DNA from: Sulfurovum sp.
GTDB taxonomy: Bacteria > Campylobacterota > Campylobacteria > Campylobacterales > Sulfurovaceae
Direction of reading: 5' to 3'
NCBI GenBank assembly: GCA_015493425.1
Contig: WGDG01000173.1
Location: 1-13,081 of the forward strand
DNA: 13,081 bases
Shown here in pieces: positions 1-6,285 of this stretch (its first letter is position 1; each line of letters starts with the position of its first letter). The position numbers and the translations under genes are program-made. The notes under the pieces are model-generated. The model saw only the letters and a program-made list of their open reading frames with translations, ran no database searches and was not told the origin of the DNA.

Positions 1-204
1 AAGTTACAACAACCTTGGCTCGGCATGGAAAAGCAAGGGGGAGTACGACAAAGCCATTGAGTACCATGAAAAAGCACTTAAAATCAGATTAGCCACCCTC
101 GGAGAAAACCACCCCGATACCGCCACAAGTTACAACAACCTTGGCTCGGCATGGAAAAGCAAGGGGGAGTACGACAAAGCCATTGAGTACCATGAAAAAG
201 CACT
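1..204 (+). repeat. 126-bp tandem DNA repeat encoding TPR units
   Basis: Bases 1-78 match 127-204 without a mismatch; the first difference is T79 versus C205, a silent change in a Leu codon. The period is 126 bp, exactly 42 codons, so gain or loss of a unit keeps the reading frame. The array probably extends left of the window. Near-perfect DNA identity, rather than only protein similarity, indicates recent duplication or ongoing homogenisation. Confidence 0.9.
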
Positions 205-298
205 CAAAATACTTAATGATGTATTCCCTGATGGTCATTCCTATATTGATATAGTTAAAAAGAATTTAAAGGAAGTAGAAAGAGAAAAAACCAATTAA
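2..298 (+). CDS. Tetratricopeptide-repeat protein, C-terminal end (5' cut by window edge)
   Basis: The open frame enters from the left edge and ends at TAA 296-298, giving 98 visible residues. It shows two 42-residue repeats of the kinesin-light-chain TPR type, with the core SYNNLGSAWKSKGEYDKAIEY followed by HEKALKI. The linker ATLGENHPDTA between repeats is the usual TPR_12-type spacer. The last 30 residues (LNDVFPDGHSYIDIVKKNLK onward) form a degenerate capping repeat. Such repeats make a superhelical protein-binding scaffold. The N-terminal part, which would reveal any effector or enzymatic domain, lies outside the window, so no specific role can be given. The stop overlaps the end of the truncated minus-strand gene copy at 295. 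Confidence 0.9.
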   Translation, partial: SYNNLGSAWKSKGEYDKAIEYHEKALKIRLATLGENHPDTATSYNNLGSAWKSKGEYDKAIEYHEKALKILNDVFPDGHSYIDIVKKNLKEVEREKTN

Positions 299-478
299 TA
301 CCTTGGTTGTTTGGAGGCTTGAATTGGCTTTTGGGGTATTTTGGGTTTGGATGGTGTTTGAAATTTGCTATATTCAGTTTTGACACCTTTTTCATTCACA
401 ATCGTCAATTTGTTGTCAAGATAGGTGATGGTGTTGATGCGGATAGGGTTGCCTTTGAGGCGTGCTTGGTAGGAGTAA
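295..478 (-). pseudogene. Truncated paralogous copy of the secreted-protein gene at 845-1399 (3' part only)
   Basis: Read on the minus strand, this stretch encodes SYQARLKGNPIRINTIT, then YLDNKLTIVNEKGVKTEYSK, a proline/lysine-rich tail and a TAA stop (295-297). The intact gene at 845-1399 has TYQARLRGNPIRINTIT, LLTKDKLTIVNEKGIKTEYT and a proline-rich tail, so the two align over about 60 codons. Upstream the frame meets an in-frame TGA within about 12 bases and has no start codon, signal peptide or N-terminal half. The copy is diverged but its remaining frame is uninterrupted. It is best read as a remnant left by duplication and truncation rather than a functional gene. A plus-strand ORF across 307-513 is a shadow of it. 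Confidence 0.75.
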
Positions 479-504
479 ATATTATATCAATAAGAAGTTG
501 TTTG

Positions 505-700
505 ATGTACTGAAAAAAGGCATATAATTCGGCGTATTTCAGCAAATATACCGAAAAAACACGCAAATTTCAGTATATTTTTTGAATATGTCGAAAAAGC
601 AAAGAAATTTCGACATATCTACCAACCCATGTCAAAAAAACACGAAAAATCTAACATAGCTTCTGACCTATGTTAAAAAAATGCAAAAATTTTAACATAA
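505..700. repeat. Array of five imperfect 33-bp palindromes, 40-41 bp period
   Basis: Five 33-bp units start at 505, 546, 586, 627 and 668. Each has an 11-nt left arm, an 11-nt A-rich centre and an 11-nt right arm, with 7-8 nt between units. Unit 3 is a perfect dyad (ATATGTCGAAA / TTTCGACATAT). Unit 2 (ATATACCGAAA / TTTCAGTATAT) and unit 5 (CTATGTTAAAA / TTTTAACATAA) each pair at 10 of 11 positions, unit 4 at about 7 of 11, and unit 1 is the most degraded. Several differences between units are matched by complementary changes in the opposite arm. Spacers are far too short for CRISPR. No T-tract follows a unit, so these are not a run of classical terminators. Function unknown. Confidence 0.8.
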
Positions 701-827
701 GAGGCGGAGTTGGATGGGAAGGCGTATAGCTACATCCTCAATGAGGATTACCATACATCAGGAGAAGATGCAGTATCTCAAAGAGCTCAAAGCTTCCATT
801 TCGGACAGGGCGTTTAGAGGGGTATAG
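701..827 (+). pseudogene. Possible remnant of a type I restriction specificity subunit (HsdS) C-terminus
   Basis: The plus frame ending at TAG 825-827 finishes with the peptide MQYLKELKASISDRAFRGV (ATG 768-770). This resembles the C-terminal signature of HsdS subunits, commonly of the form LKELKxSILxKAFxGEL at the end of the last coiled coil. Upstream in this frame the peptide is not recognisable. A second plus frame over 701-819 also reads plausibly (ELDGKAYSYILNEDYH), so a frameshift may be present. No start codon with a good ribosome site or larger domain is visible. The short match makes this tentative; it could be chance. With the truncated copy at 295-478 it suggests decayed accessory DNA. 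Confidence 0.3.
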
Positions 828-844
828 CGGCTTGAGGTTTAAGT

Positions 845-1399
845 TTAGAACCGCTGTTTCGGAATCCTGGGTGTAGGAATCTTCGGTGTGGGGATTTTCT
901 GCGGTACAACAGGTTTTGGTGTGACTGGAATGTAGCGGGTGTATTCGGTTTTGATGCCCTTTTCATTGACAATGGTCAGTTTGTCTTTTGTCAGCAGTGT
1001 GATGGTATTGATGCGGATGGGGTTGCCTCTTAGTCTTGCCTGATAGGTAGAAGCCAGTGCCTGAAGCGACTGGGGGGTGATGGTGTTTGACACTTCTTTG
1101 GCGAAGGGTACTTCTATTTTGTTGATGACGACTACCAGTGTGGTGATGTAGCGTTTCCAGATGCCCGAAGCCTTGACCTGAAGGTCTTTGACAAAATGTT
1201 CGCCTTTTTTAAGACTGACCAGAATCATGATTTCGAAGGTATGGTCGGGTTTGAGGTTAAGAAACTCTTTTTCTGTGACGTAGGTATGGTTTTCACTGGT
1301 CGAAGTGGTGACGGTGTTCCAGTCGCCTACGGTCATATCGTGCACCGGCTGGGCATGGACAAAAAGTGTAGCCATCAGAACTGCCAAAAGGTGCTTCAT
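845..1399 (-). CDS. Small secreted protein of unknown function with proline-rich tail
   Basis: A 184-residue protein starting MKHLLAVLMATLFVHA, a short Sec-type signal peptide with probable cleavage after HAQ (about residue 17), so a periplasmic location is expected. The mature part is mixed polar sequence with a hydrophobic strand-like segment (TTLVVVINKIEV, near 86-97) and a C-terminal segment of repeated Pro/Lys motifs (KIPTPKIPTPRIPKQRF). I recognise no family. It lies 8 bp downstream of the exonuclease gene on the same strand and is probably expressed from the same promoter. A truncated paralogous copy of its 3' third sits at 295-478, so the gene has been duplicated locally. It is probably lineage-restricted. 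Confidence 0.8.
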   Translation of the reverse strand: MKHLLAVLMATLFVHAQPVHDMTVGDWNTVTTSTSENHTYVTEKEFLNLKPDHTFEIMILVSLKKGEHFVKDLQVKASGIWKRYITTLVVVINKIEVPFAKEVSNTITPQSLQALASTYQARLRGNPIRINTITLLTKDKLTIVNEKGIKTEYTRYIPVTPKPVVPQKIPTPKIPTPRIPKQRF

Positions 1400-1407
1400 G
1401 CGTATGC

Positions 1408-2145
1408 CTACTGTAAGTATTGCTCGAGTGTGAATTTAAGGTCTTCATCGAGATCGAGGTTTTTGTACATCCACTGCAGGTACCCCATATCTTCCCGGGC
1501 GATCTCTTCAATGTCACGGTCTTTGTATTTTCCAAACTTGAAGGTTTTGATGAGTACCGGCGTATTGGTCAGTTCTGCCATCTTCTGCATCGGATTGACA
1601 CCCGGGAACTGCTCCTGGGTTAGCTGTACCAGTTTGGAGAGCAGCAGTTTCATGACCAATACGTCACCGATGGCATCGTGCGCCTTGATGGTGATGCCAA
1701 GCTTCTGCGCCTCTTCTGCTTCGTTTTTGTACAGTCCAAGCGCATAGCGAAGGTACTGCAGCCTGTGTGCCGGAGAGTCTGGGAGCAGGTGCTTTGAGAC
1801 ACGGACTGTATCGATGAGTGTGTAGTGGTTTTTGAATCCTTCTTTCTCAATCATCCCCAGGTCAAACTTGATATTGTGGGCGATCAGGTAGTTTTCCGGT
1901 GCATTGTAGGTTTCAATGGTTTTTGCAAATGCTGTTTCGGCATAGGGAGGTTTGCCTTCAATGGTTTCGGGAGTGATGTTGTGCACCTCCATTGCTTCGA
2001 TGCTGATGGGTACGGTGGTGGAGCAGAGTTCATCGATGACTTCAATGTTCTCTCTGCCATGTACAACCATCGCACCGACCTGAATAATGCGGTCATTCTC
2101 CTGGTTTCCTGTTGTTTCGGTATCGAAAAGTACATAGACTGCCAT
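1408..2145 (-). CDS. DnaQ/ExoX-like 3'-5' exonuclease (DEDDh family)
   Basis: A 245-residue predicted cytoplasmic exonuclease that would remove nucleotides from 3' ends of DNA (or RNA) with two metal ions. The DEDDh set is visible: Exo I FDTETTG with D8 and E10, Exo II AHNIKFD with D95, and Exo III AHDAIGD with H156 and D161. After the nuclease domain (about 1-175), residues 200-230 carry FGKYKDRDIEEIAREDMGYL, which matches the short C-terminal domain of exodeoxyribonuclease X-like proteins, so a role in repair or DNA end trimming is more likely than polymerase III proofreading. ATG at 2143-2145 is preceded by an AAGGA ribosome site. A promoter lies upstream and the secreted-protein gene at 845-1399 follows after 8 bp. 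Confidence 0.9.
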   Translation of the reverse strand: MAVYVLFDTETTGNQENDRIIQVGAMVVHGRENIEVIDELCSTTVPISIEAMEVHNITPETIEGKPPYAETAFAKTIETYNAPENYLIAHNIKFDLGMIEKEGFKNHYTLIDTVRVSKHLLPDSPAHRLQYLRYALGLYKNEAEEAQKLGITIKAHDAIGDVLVMKLLLSKLVQLTQEQFPGVNPMQKMAELTNTPVLIKTFKFGKYKDRDIEEIAREDMGYLQWMYKNLDLDEDLKFTLEQYLQ

Positions 2146-2174
2146 GGGGTTCCTTGGGTGGGATAAGTGAAGAT

Positions 2175-2204
2175 ATCATACCCAATTTAGACTGATATTC
2201 CCAA
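2175..2204 (-). promoter_or_regulatory. Putative sigma-70 promoter for the exonuclease gene
   Basis: On the minus strand TTGGGA (2199-2204) and TATGAT (2175-2180) are separated by 18 bp and lie about 30 bp upstream of the start codon at 2145. The -35 is imperfect, which is common in Campylobacterota. Confidence 0.5.
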
Positions 2205-2221
2205 CTCTCAAGCGTACATGG

Positions 2222-2243
2222 TATAATTGTTGCCAATAACAAT
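2222..2243 (+). promoter_or_regulatory. Putative promoter -10 and overlapping dyad ahead of the Fe-S scaffold operon
   Basis: A consensus TATAAT (2222-2227) lies 29 bp upstream of the ATG at 2257. No convincing -35 is seen at the usual spacing. It overlaps a short dyad, ATTGTT (2226-2231) and AACAAT (2238-2243) with a 6-bp centre, which falls at the expected transcription start and could be an operator or a 5' hairpin. The dyad is short enough to be chance. Confidence 0.5.
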
Positions 2244-2256
2244 ACAGGAGTCGCAG

Positions 2257-2721
2257 ATGGAAATGGACGCGATGGTACTTGAACATATGATGAACCCGAA
2301 AAATTACGGTTCTTTGCCTACTGCCAATGCTGAAGGTATGGGTAAAAACCCTCAAAACGGTGAGAAGGTCGCTGTTTATATGCATGTCAAAGAGGATGAA
2401 GAAAAACCTTACATTGACGATATCCGCTTTCAGGCCATTGCCTGTTCAACCACAGTGGTTGCAGGCTCCATGCTGACGGAAGAGGCAAAAGGACTTACCC
2501 TTGACGGGGCAAAGAACCTTGTCAATGCAACGATGCAGCTGCTTGAGAAACTGCCGCCTGAAGATGCAGCCTGTTCTGAAATGGTGGCACTTGCTATCAA
2601 GGCGGCAGTCGACACGTATGAAAAACGCAAAGATGATCCGGAATACCCTTCCATTACCTACCAGATTGGCGGCACCTGTACCCCAAAAGAGGAGAACACC
2701 AATGACAACACTGCTCATTAA
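2257..2721 (+). CDS. IscU/NifU N-terminal-type Fe-S cluster scaffold, variant lacking one ligand Cys
   Basis: A 154-residue protein of the IscU/NifU-N fold, which assembles Fe-S clusters for transfer to apoproteins in the cytoplasm. Recognisable landmarks are LEHMMNPKNYGSL near the start, QAIACSTTVVAGSMLTE around C63 (equivalent to the YGCGSAIASSS region of IscU) and EDAACSEMVALAIKAAV around C106 (the HCSxLAEDAIKAA region). Where IscU has PACGD, this protein has PQNGE (32-36), so the first ligand cysteine is N34 and the neighbouring Asp is E36. A separate C141 lies in the tail. There is no BFD or Nfu domain, unlike full-length NifU. I chose ATG 2257 because AGGAG (2246-2250) precedes it; an upstream TTG at 2227 lies inside the -10. 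It overlaps the next gene by 20 bp and is the first gene of a five-gene operon. Confidence 0.85.
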   Translation: MEMDAMVLEHMMNPKNYGSLPTANAEGMGKNPQNGEKVAVYMHVKEDEEKPYIDDIRFQAIACSTTVVAGSMLTEEAKGLTLDGAKNLVNATMQLLEKLPPEDAACSEMVALAIKAAVDTYEKRKDDPEYPSITYQIGGTCTPKEENTNDNTAH

Positions 2722-3532
2722 AACCCACGAAGCGTGGCTCGAAATGATGATGGCAGGCTTTATGAGCCATACGAACAACCGTGAAACCCTGCTGGATTTT
2801 TCAGATATTCTGTTTCGACACTTTACCTGGCTGGAACAGGAGATGATCAGAAACGGGGAAACCTACGACTATGACCGGGATGATATTCCCATCAAAGTAG
2901 AGCGTCTCGAGACGATGCTCAAGGCTGTGATTGCCCGTCTGCTTGAAATCGACCTGCAGCTTTTGGGGCTGGAAAACAAGGCGCTGGCAGAGCGTATAGC
3001 GAGTGACATATCCTATATGACTTCTGTACTGCATGAGATGAACGATGAAGTGATCACTGCGTTCAATATGTCACGAAAACTTCCGGGAATCACACTGACG
3101 CAGGAGGCGACTGATGCATTGACTATCTTCCTATTTGAAGAGAGTTATAAAGAGTATGAGCTGATCATGATCTACAACTACCTTAAACAGCATAGCGGTG
3201 ACGCGTTTTTAAACCGTATTTTTCAGATTCTTATCGATGAAAGTTTCTTCCACCTCAAGCGCTTTGGAGATATGATGGCGAAGATGGGGATCCTTGCGGT
3301 ACCAAGAACCATTATGAAAGAGGTGTATCAGGTAGAAGACGTTGTCGGCTTCCTTAAAACGGGTATCGATGAAGAGCTGGCTGCAAAAGAGGAGTGCCGC
3401 AAGCTTTCCGAAGCAGTAGCACAGGACAATGCACAACTGGCGAAGTTCTTCGACTTCATCAATAACCAGGAAAATTACCACATTGCGCTGATGAAAGAGG
3501 CGCTTGCATATTATGCGAAGGTAGCCGGCTAA
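2702..3532 (+). CDS. Ferritin-like all-helical protein, possible di-iron site
   Basis: A 276-residue, strongly helical soluble protein with no signal peptide. The C-terminal half has the layout of a four-helix ferritin/rubrerythrin-like bundle. Helix A is EESYKEYELIMIYNYL (146-161). Helix B is ILIDESFFHLKRF with E180 and H184. Helix C is DEELAAKEECRKL with E230/E231. Helix D is NNQENYHIALM with the E257-x-x-H260 motif. The helix B motif has one extra residue compared with canonical ExxH, so metal binding is inferred only. The N-terminal half (FRHFTWLEQEMI, then YDYDRDDIPIK) may be a second bundle. ATG 2702 lies inside the 3' end of the Fe-S scaffold gene, preceded by GAGGAGAA. A longer open frame from 2501 overlaps that gene in another frame and is not credible. 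The stop shares a base with the next start (TAATG). Confidence 0.7.
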   Translation: MTTLLIKTHEAWLEMMMAGFMSHTNNRETLLDFSDILFRHFTWLEQEMIRNGETYDYDRDDIPIKVERLETMLKAVIARLLEIDLQLLGLENKALAERIASDISYMTSVLHEMNDEVITAFNMSRKLPGITLTQEATDALTIFLFEESYKEYELIMIYNYLKQHSGDAFLNRIFQILIDESFFHLKRFGDMMAKMGILAVPRTIMKEVYQVEDVVGFLKTGIDEELAAKEECRKLSEAVAQDNAQLAKFFDFINNQENYHIALMKEALAYYAKVAG

Positions 3533-4350
3533 TGGGTAAAAGGCACTTTACATCGGTTATCTCAAATCAGTTTGGGAAGTTCGCTTCCAAACCGTTTCCT
3601 GCGATTATTCAGCATACCATCAACGCTGCTTATGTCAAACTGATGGGGCTGGATATGTCCGAGTTTCGTCCGGCGGCAAGCTATGAGACGCTTAATAAGC
3701 TCTTTACGCGCGCACTCGAGAAGGAACGTCCGATGCCTGAAGATCCCAATGCCGTTATCAGCGGGGTCGATGCGTTGATTACAGATTTCGGAACGGTGAG
3801 AGAGGGGAAAGCGTATCAGATAAAAGGAATGGAGTACAGTATCGGGGAACTTTTTGGCGAGTATCACAAAGCAGCCGCAGAGTGGATGGAGGGCGGGGAG
3901 TTCATGAACTTCTACCTCTCACCCAAAGACTATCACCGCTACCATATGCCGATGTCACTGCATATTCATTCACTCACGCATATCCCGGGAAAACTCTACC
4001 CGGTCAACTTTCCGCTGCTTCGCAACAAGAAAAATCTTTTCATCGAGAATGAACGGGTCATTATTGAGTGTGAAGATGACAAAGGTCGTATGCATGTACT
4101 GGTGCTTGTCGGTGCACTCAATGTCGGTAAAATGGTTGTCACGTTCGAACCGTGTGTGCAAACCAATTCAGACATCACAGAGCCGCAGCATTACACCTAT
4201 GAAAACCTTACCCTTGAACGCGGGGAGCTTTTCGGATGGTTTGAAATGGGTTCGACCCTGCTTACATTCTCTCAAAAAGGCGCATTTGTGCCTGAAGCTG
4301 CGATCAATCAGAAAGTCAAGTTCGGCGATGTCGTCGGATATTTGCAATAG
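3532..4350 (+). CDS. psd: Phosphatidylserine decarboxylase proenzyme
   Basis: A 272-residue Psd, which converts phosphatidylserine to phosphatidylethanolamine at the inner membrane using a pyruvoyl group made by self-cleavage. The family hallmarks are present: the Asp of the processing triad in ISGVDALITDFG (D80), the PKDYHRYHMP box with H135 and H138, and the cleavage motif EMGSTLLTF, where S241 would become the pyruvoyl group after a G240/S241 cut. This gives a long beta and a short alpha chain of about 32 residues ending KFGDVVGYLQ. The ATG overlaps the preceding TAA by one base (TAATG), indicating translational coupling. Length agrees with bacterial type I enzymes. Confidence 0.96.
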   Translation: MGKRHFTSVISNQFGKFASKPFPAIIQHTINAAYVKLMGLDMSEFRPAASYETLNKLFTRALEKERPMPEDPNAVISGVDALITDFGTVREGKAYQIKGMEYSIGELFGEYHKAAAEWMEGGEFMNFYLSPKDYHRYHMPMSLHIHSLTHIPGKLYPVNFPLLRNKKNLFIENERVIIECEDDKGRMHVLVLVGALNVGKMVVTFEPCVQTNSDITEPQHYTYENLTLERGELFGWFEMGSTLLTFSQKGAFVPEAAINQKVKFGDVVGYLQ

Positions 4351-4362
4351 AGGAGTTTTTTT

Positions 4363-5292
4363 ATGTTGATGGTTAAAGAGATCCAGGAGTACGCCCAGAT
4401 ACGCACGAAGGTACGTGCCTACCTCTGTTACATTATGAGCCGGAATATCTCCCAGGCGATAGAGACGAACGATCAGGCGACACTTGACCGTGTTATTGCA
4501 AAGATAGAAAATCTCAAAGAGGCGATCCCTCTGGCAGAAGTAATCTATGCAATTGACGGCAACGGTATTCAGATGGTTGATAACATCTCTTCCAATCCGA
4601 AGCTCAACGGCTATGGGAAAGGGGAAGACAGAAGCGACCGTGCCTACTACTACAAAACACTTAAAGAGCACCGCTGTATTCTGACCGACCCGTACCCCTC
4701 TCTGGTAAGCAATGAACTGGTTGTCACTGCATCGTTCCCTATTTATGATACAAACAATCATCTTGTAGCCATTATCTGTGTGGATATTACCCTTAAAAAT
4801 ATTCTCAAAATGTTCCATCCAAGTTCGATTGATTCGAACTTTGGTATTGCCAGCAAAGTGATTTACGCAGCATTCTCGGCAGCACTTTTGGGGGTAGCCT
4901 TTCTGCTTTTCATCAAGGGTGTGACCAGTTTTCTGCATTTTGGCATGGATTTTATGAGTATCGACATCAATGAAGTGTTCAAATCAACCATTTTATTGAC
5001 ACTGTCACTTGCCATTGCCGACCTTGTCAAAGCGATCTTTGAAGAAGAGGTGCTGGGGAAAGAGAAGAAACACGGCAGTACGGACGATACCCATCAGACC
5101 ATGGTGAAATTCCTCGGGTCTATCATTATTGCACTCTCTATCGAGTCGCTGATGCTGGTATTCAAATCGGCGCTGACTGATCCGACAAAGATCCAATTTG
5201 CCGTTTATCTCATTATTGGGGTCTCTTTTCTGTTAGTGAGTTTGTCTCTCTACATCAGATTCAGCCGTCCTGACAGCAAAAACCGAAAGTAG
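4363..5292 (+). CDS. PDC/Cache sensor-domain membrane protein
   Basis: A 309-residue protein beginning 12 bp after psd with a GAGGAG ribosome site. Residues about 25-155 look like a PDC/Cache ligand-binding fold: LAEVIYAIDGNGIQM, then the GEDRSDRAYYYKTL box typical of Cache pockets, then VVTASFPIYDTNNHLVAIIC. After it come four hydrophobic spans at about 166-188, 208-226, 247-267 and 278-300, ending in a basic tail (SRPDSKNRK). No kinase, methyl-accepting or GGDEF output domain is present. Unlike usual Cache receptors there is no signal peptide or membrane span before the sensor domain, so by the positive-inside rule the sensor probably faces the cytoplasm. Its ligand and output are unknown. 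Confidence 0.8.
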   Translation: MLMVKEIQEYAQIRTKVRAYLCYIMSRNISQAIETNDQATLDRVIAKIENLKEAIPLAEVIYAIDGNGIQMVDNISSNPKLNGYGKGEDRSDRAYYYKTLKEHRCILTDPYPSLVSNELVVTASFPIYDTNNHLVAIICVDITLKNILKMFHPSSIDSNFGIASKVIYAAFSAALLGVAFLLFIKGVTSFLHFGMDFMSIDINEVFKSTILLTLSLAIADLVKAIFEEEVLGKEKKHGSTDDTHQTMVKFLGSIIIALSIESLMLVFKSALTDPTKIQFAVYLIIGVSFLLVSLSLYIRFSRPDSKNRK

Positions 5293-5300
5293 GATGCTGT

Positions 5301-5930
5301 ATGATCGATAAAGATCTGATTATCTTCGATATGGACGGCACACTGGTGAACTCCTCCATCACCATTGCCAATGCCATCAATTATGTACGTAAACAGCTTG
5401 GGTTTGAACCGATGGATTCAAAGAAAATTCTTGCGCATGTTAATGATCCAACGATCAATCCTGCACAGTTTTTTTATCATGCGCCAAGATTTGAGCATGA
5501 CCACGAACGTTGGTTTTCCGAGTACTACACACGACACCATGGCAGGGAACTGGTACTCTATGAAGGTGTACGGGAACTGCTTGTAGACCTCAAAGAGGCC
5601 GGTTTCAAACTGGCTGTAGCAACCAATGCCTACCGTAAATCGACCATTGAATCTCTGACACATCTTGGTATCTATGTACTCTTCGATGCCATTGCCTGTT
5701 ATGATGATGTCAATAAGGGTAAACCCTATCCGGATATGCTGTTCAAACTTCTTGATGAGCTGTATGTTTCAAAAGAACGCGCACTTTTTATTGGGGACGG
5801 GCCGCGTGATGAGCAGGCTGCACAGCGGGCAGGTATTGACTATATTATGGTGGACTGGGGCTTTACCGATCATGCACACGACAATGTTGTACATACGGTT
5901 GAAGAGCTTCGAAGTGTGCTGCTGGGTTAA
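5301..5930 (+). CDS. HAD-superfamily phosphatase (phosphoglycolate phosphatase-like, subfamily IA)
   Basis: A 209-residue cytoplasmic HAD hydrolase. Motif I is FDMDGTLVNS with nucleophile D10 and acid/base D12. Motif II is LAVATNAY with T108. The motif III lysine is K141 in NKGKPYPDM. Motif IV is FIGDGPRDEQAAQRAG with D166 and D170. The helical cap between motifs I and II (about 20-90) places it in the Gph/PGMB-like group, but the substrate cannot be read from sequence. It is the last gene of the operon, 8 bp after the PDC-domain gene. Its stop overlaps the stop of the convergent gene at 5927 by 4 bp (TTAA). Confidence 0.9.
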   Translation: MIDKDLIIFDMDGTLVNSSITIANAINYVRKQLGFEPMDSKKILAHVNDPTINPAQFFYHAPRFEHDHERWFSEYYTRHHGRELVLYEGVRELLVDLKEAGFKLAVATNAYRKSTIESLTHLGIYVLFDAIACYDDVNKGKPYPDMLFKLLDELYVSKERALFIGDGPRDEQAAQRAGIDYIMVDWGFTDHAHDNVVHTVEELRSVLLG

Positions 5931-6259
5931 ATATCGTCACGGTAGACATCGGTAATGTCAAAATCGTAATCGGGTTCGATGACAGGGATGTCTTTGAGTG
6001 TCTTCGGATCGACTACATGCTCGCTCAGGTTATAGTCTTTCCCCTGATAGAACTTTTGTTCTTTGGCAAACTTTTTTTCACGTTCCATCTGCTCTTTGAC
6101 CTTTTCTTCGAGCAGTGCTTTAGTTTGGTTGCTATCACTTTGTTTCTCTGTTTGCTGTTTATCTACAGCCGATACGTTATGTGCCGCACTGCTTGTATTG
6201 GTTTCTGCGTGAGCAGCAAAAAGCAGTGCTGAAAAGAAGAGAAGGGCAAAGTATTTCAT
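5927..6259 (-). CDS. Small secreted, charged protein of unknown function
   Basis: A 110-residue protein with a clear Sec signal peptide (MKYFALLFFSALLFAAHAE, cleavage probably after AHA at about 18), so periplasmic. The mature part has a Ser/Thr/Gln-rich linker (about 20-45), a highly charged helix EEKVKEQMEREKKFAKEQK (51-69, probably coiled coil) and an acidic tail ending DFDITDVYRDDI. No family is recognised. It has its own promoter and is convergent with the HAD gene, overlapping it by 4 bp. Confidence 0.8.
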   Translation of the reverse strand: MKYFALLFFSALLFAAHAETNTSSAAHNVSAVDKQQTEKQSDSNQTKALLEEKVKEQMEREKKFAKEQKFYQGKDYNLSEHVVDPKTLKDIPVIEPDYDFDITDVYRDDI

Positions 6260-6285
6260 AAACTGTCCTTATTACTATTATTTGA

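Noticed and set aside
307..513. Plus-strand 68-residue ORF
   Set aside because: It is the antisense shadow of the truncated gene copy, whose minus-strand peptide clearly matches the gene at 845-1399.
505..700. CRISPR array
   Set aside because: The period is 40-41 bp but the parts between palindromes are only 7-8 nt, the repeats are diverged from each other, and no cas gene is near.
505..700. Coding repeats (peptides such as YVEKAKKFRHIY)
   Set aside because: The 41-bp period shifts the frame at each unit and stops appear in every frame, so similar peptides arise only from DNA repetition.
1196..1747. 183-residue plus-strand ORF
   Set aside because: Antisense to the secreted-protein and exonuclease genes; the Ser/Cys-rich peptide is typical of a shadow frame.
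2227..2256. TTG start giving a longer Fe-S scaffold protein
   Set aside because: The TTG lies inside or next to the TATAAT and has no ribosome site, whereas ATG 2257 has AGGAG at proper spacing and fits family N-termini.
2501..2701. N-terminal extension of the ferritin-like protein
   Set aside because: It would overlap the Fe-S scaffold gene by 220 bp in another frame and encodes Arg/Cys-rich sequence unlike a domain; ATG 2702 has a ribosome site.
4168..4938. 256-residue minus-strand ORF
   Set aside because: It lies antisense to the 3' end of psd and the PDC-domain gene, both well supported, and its peptide shows no family features.
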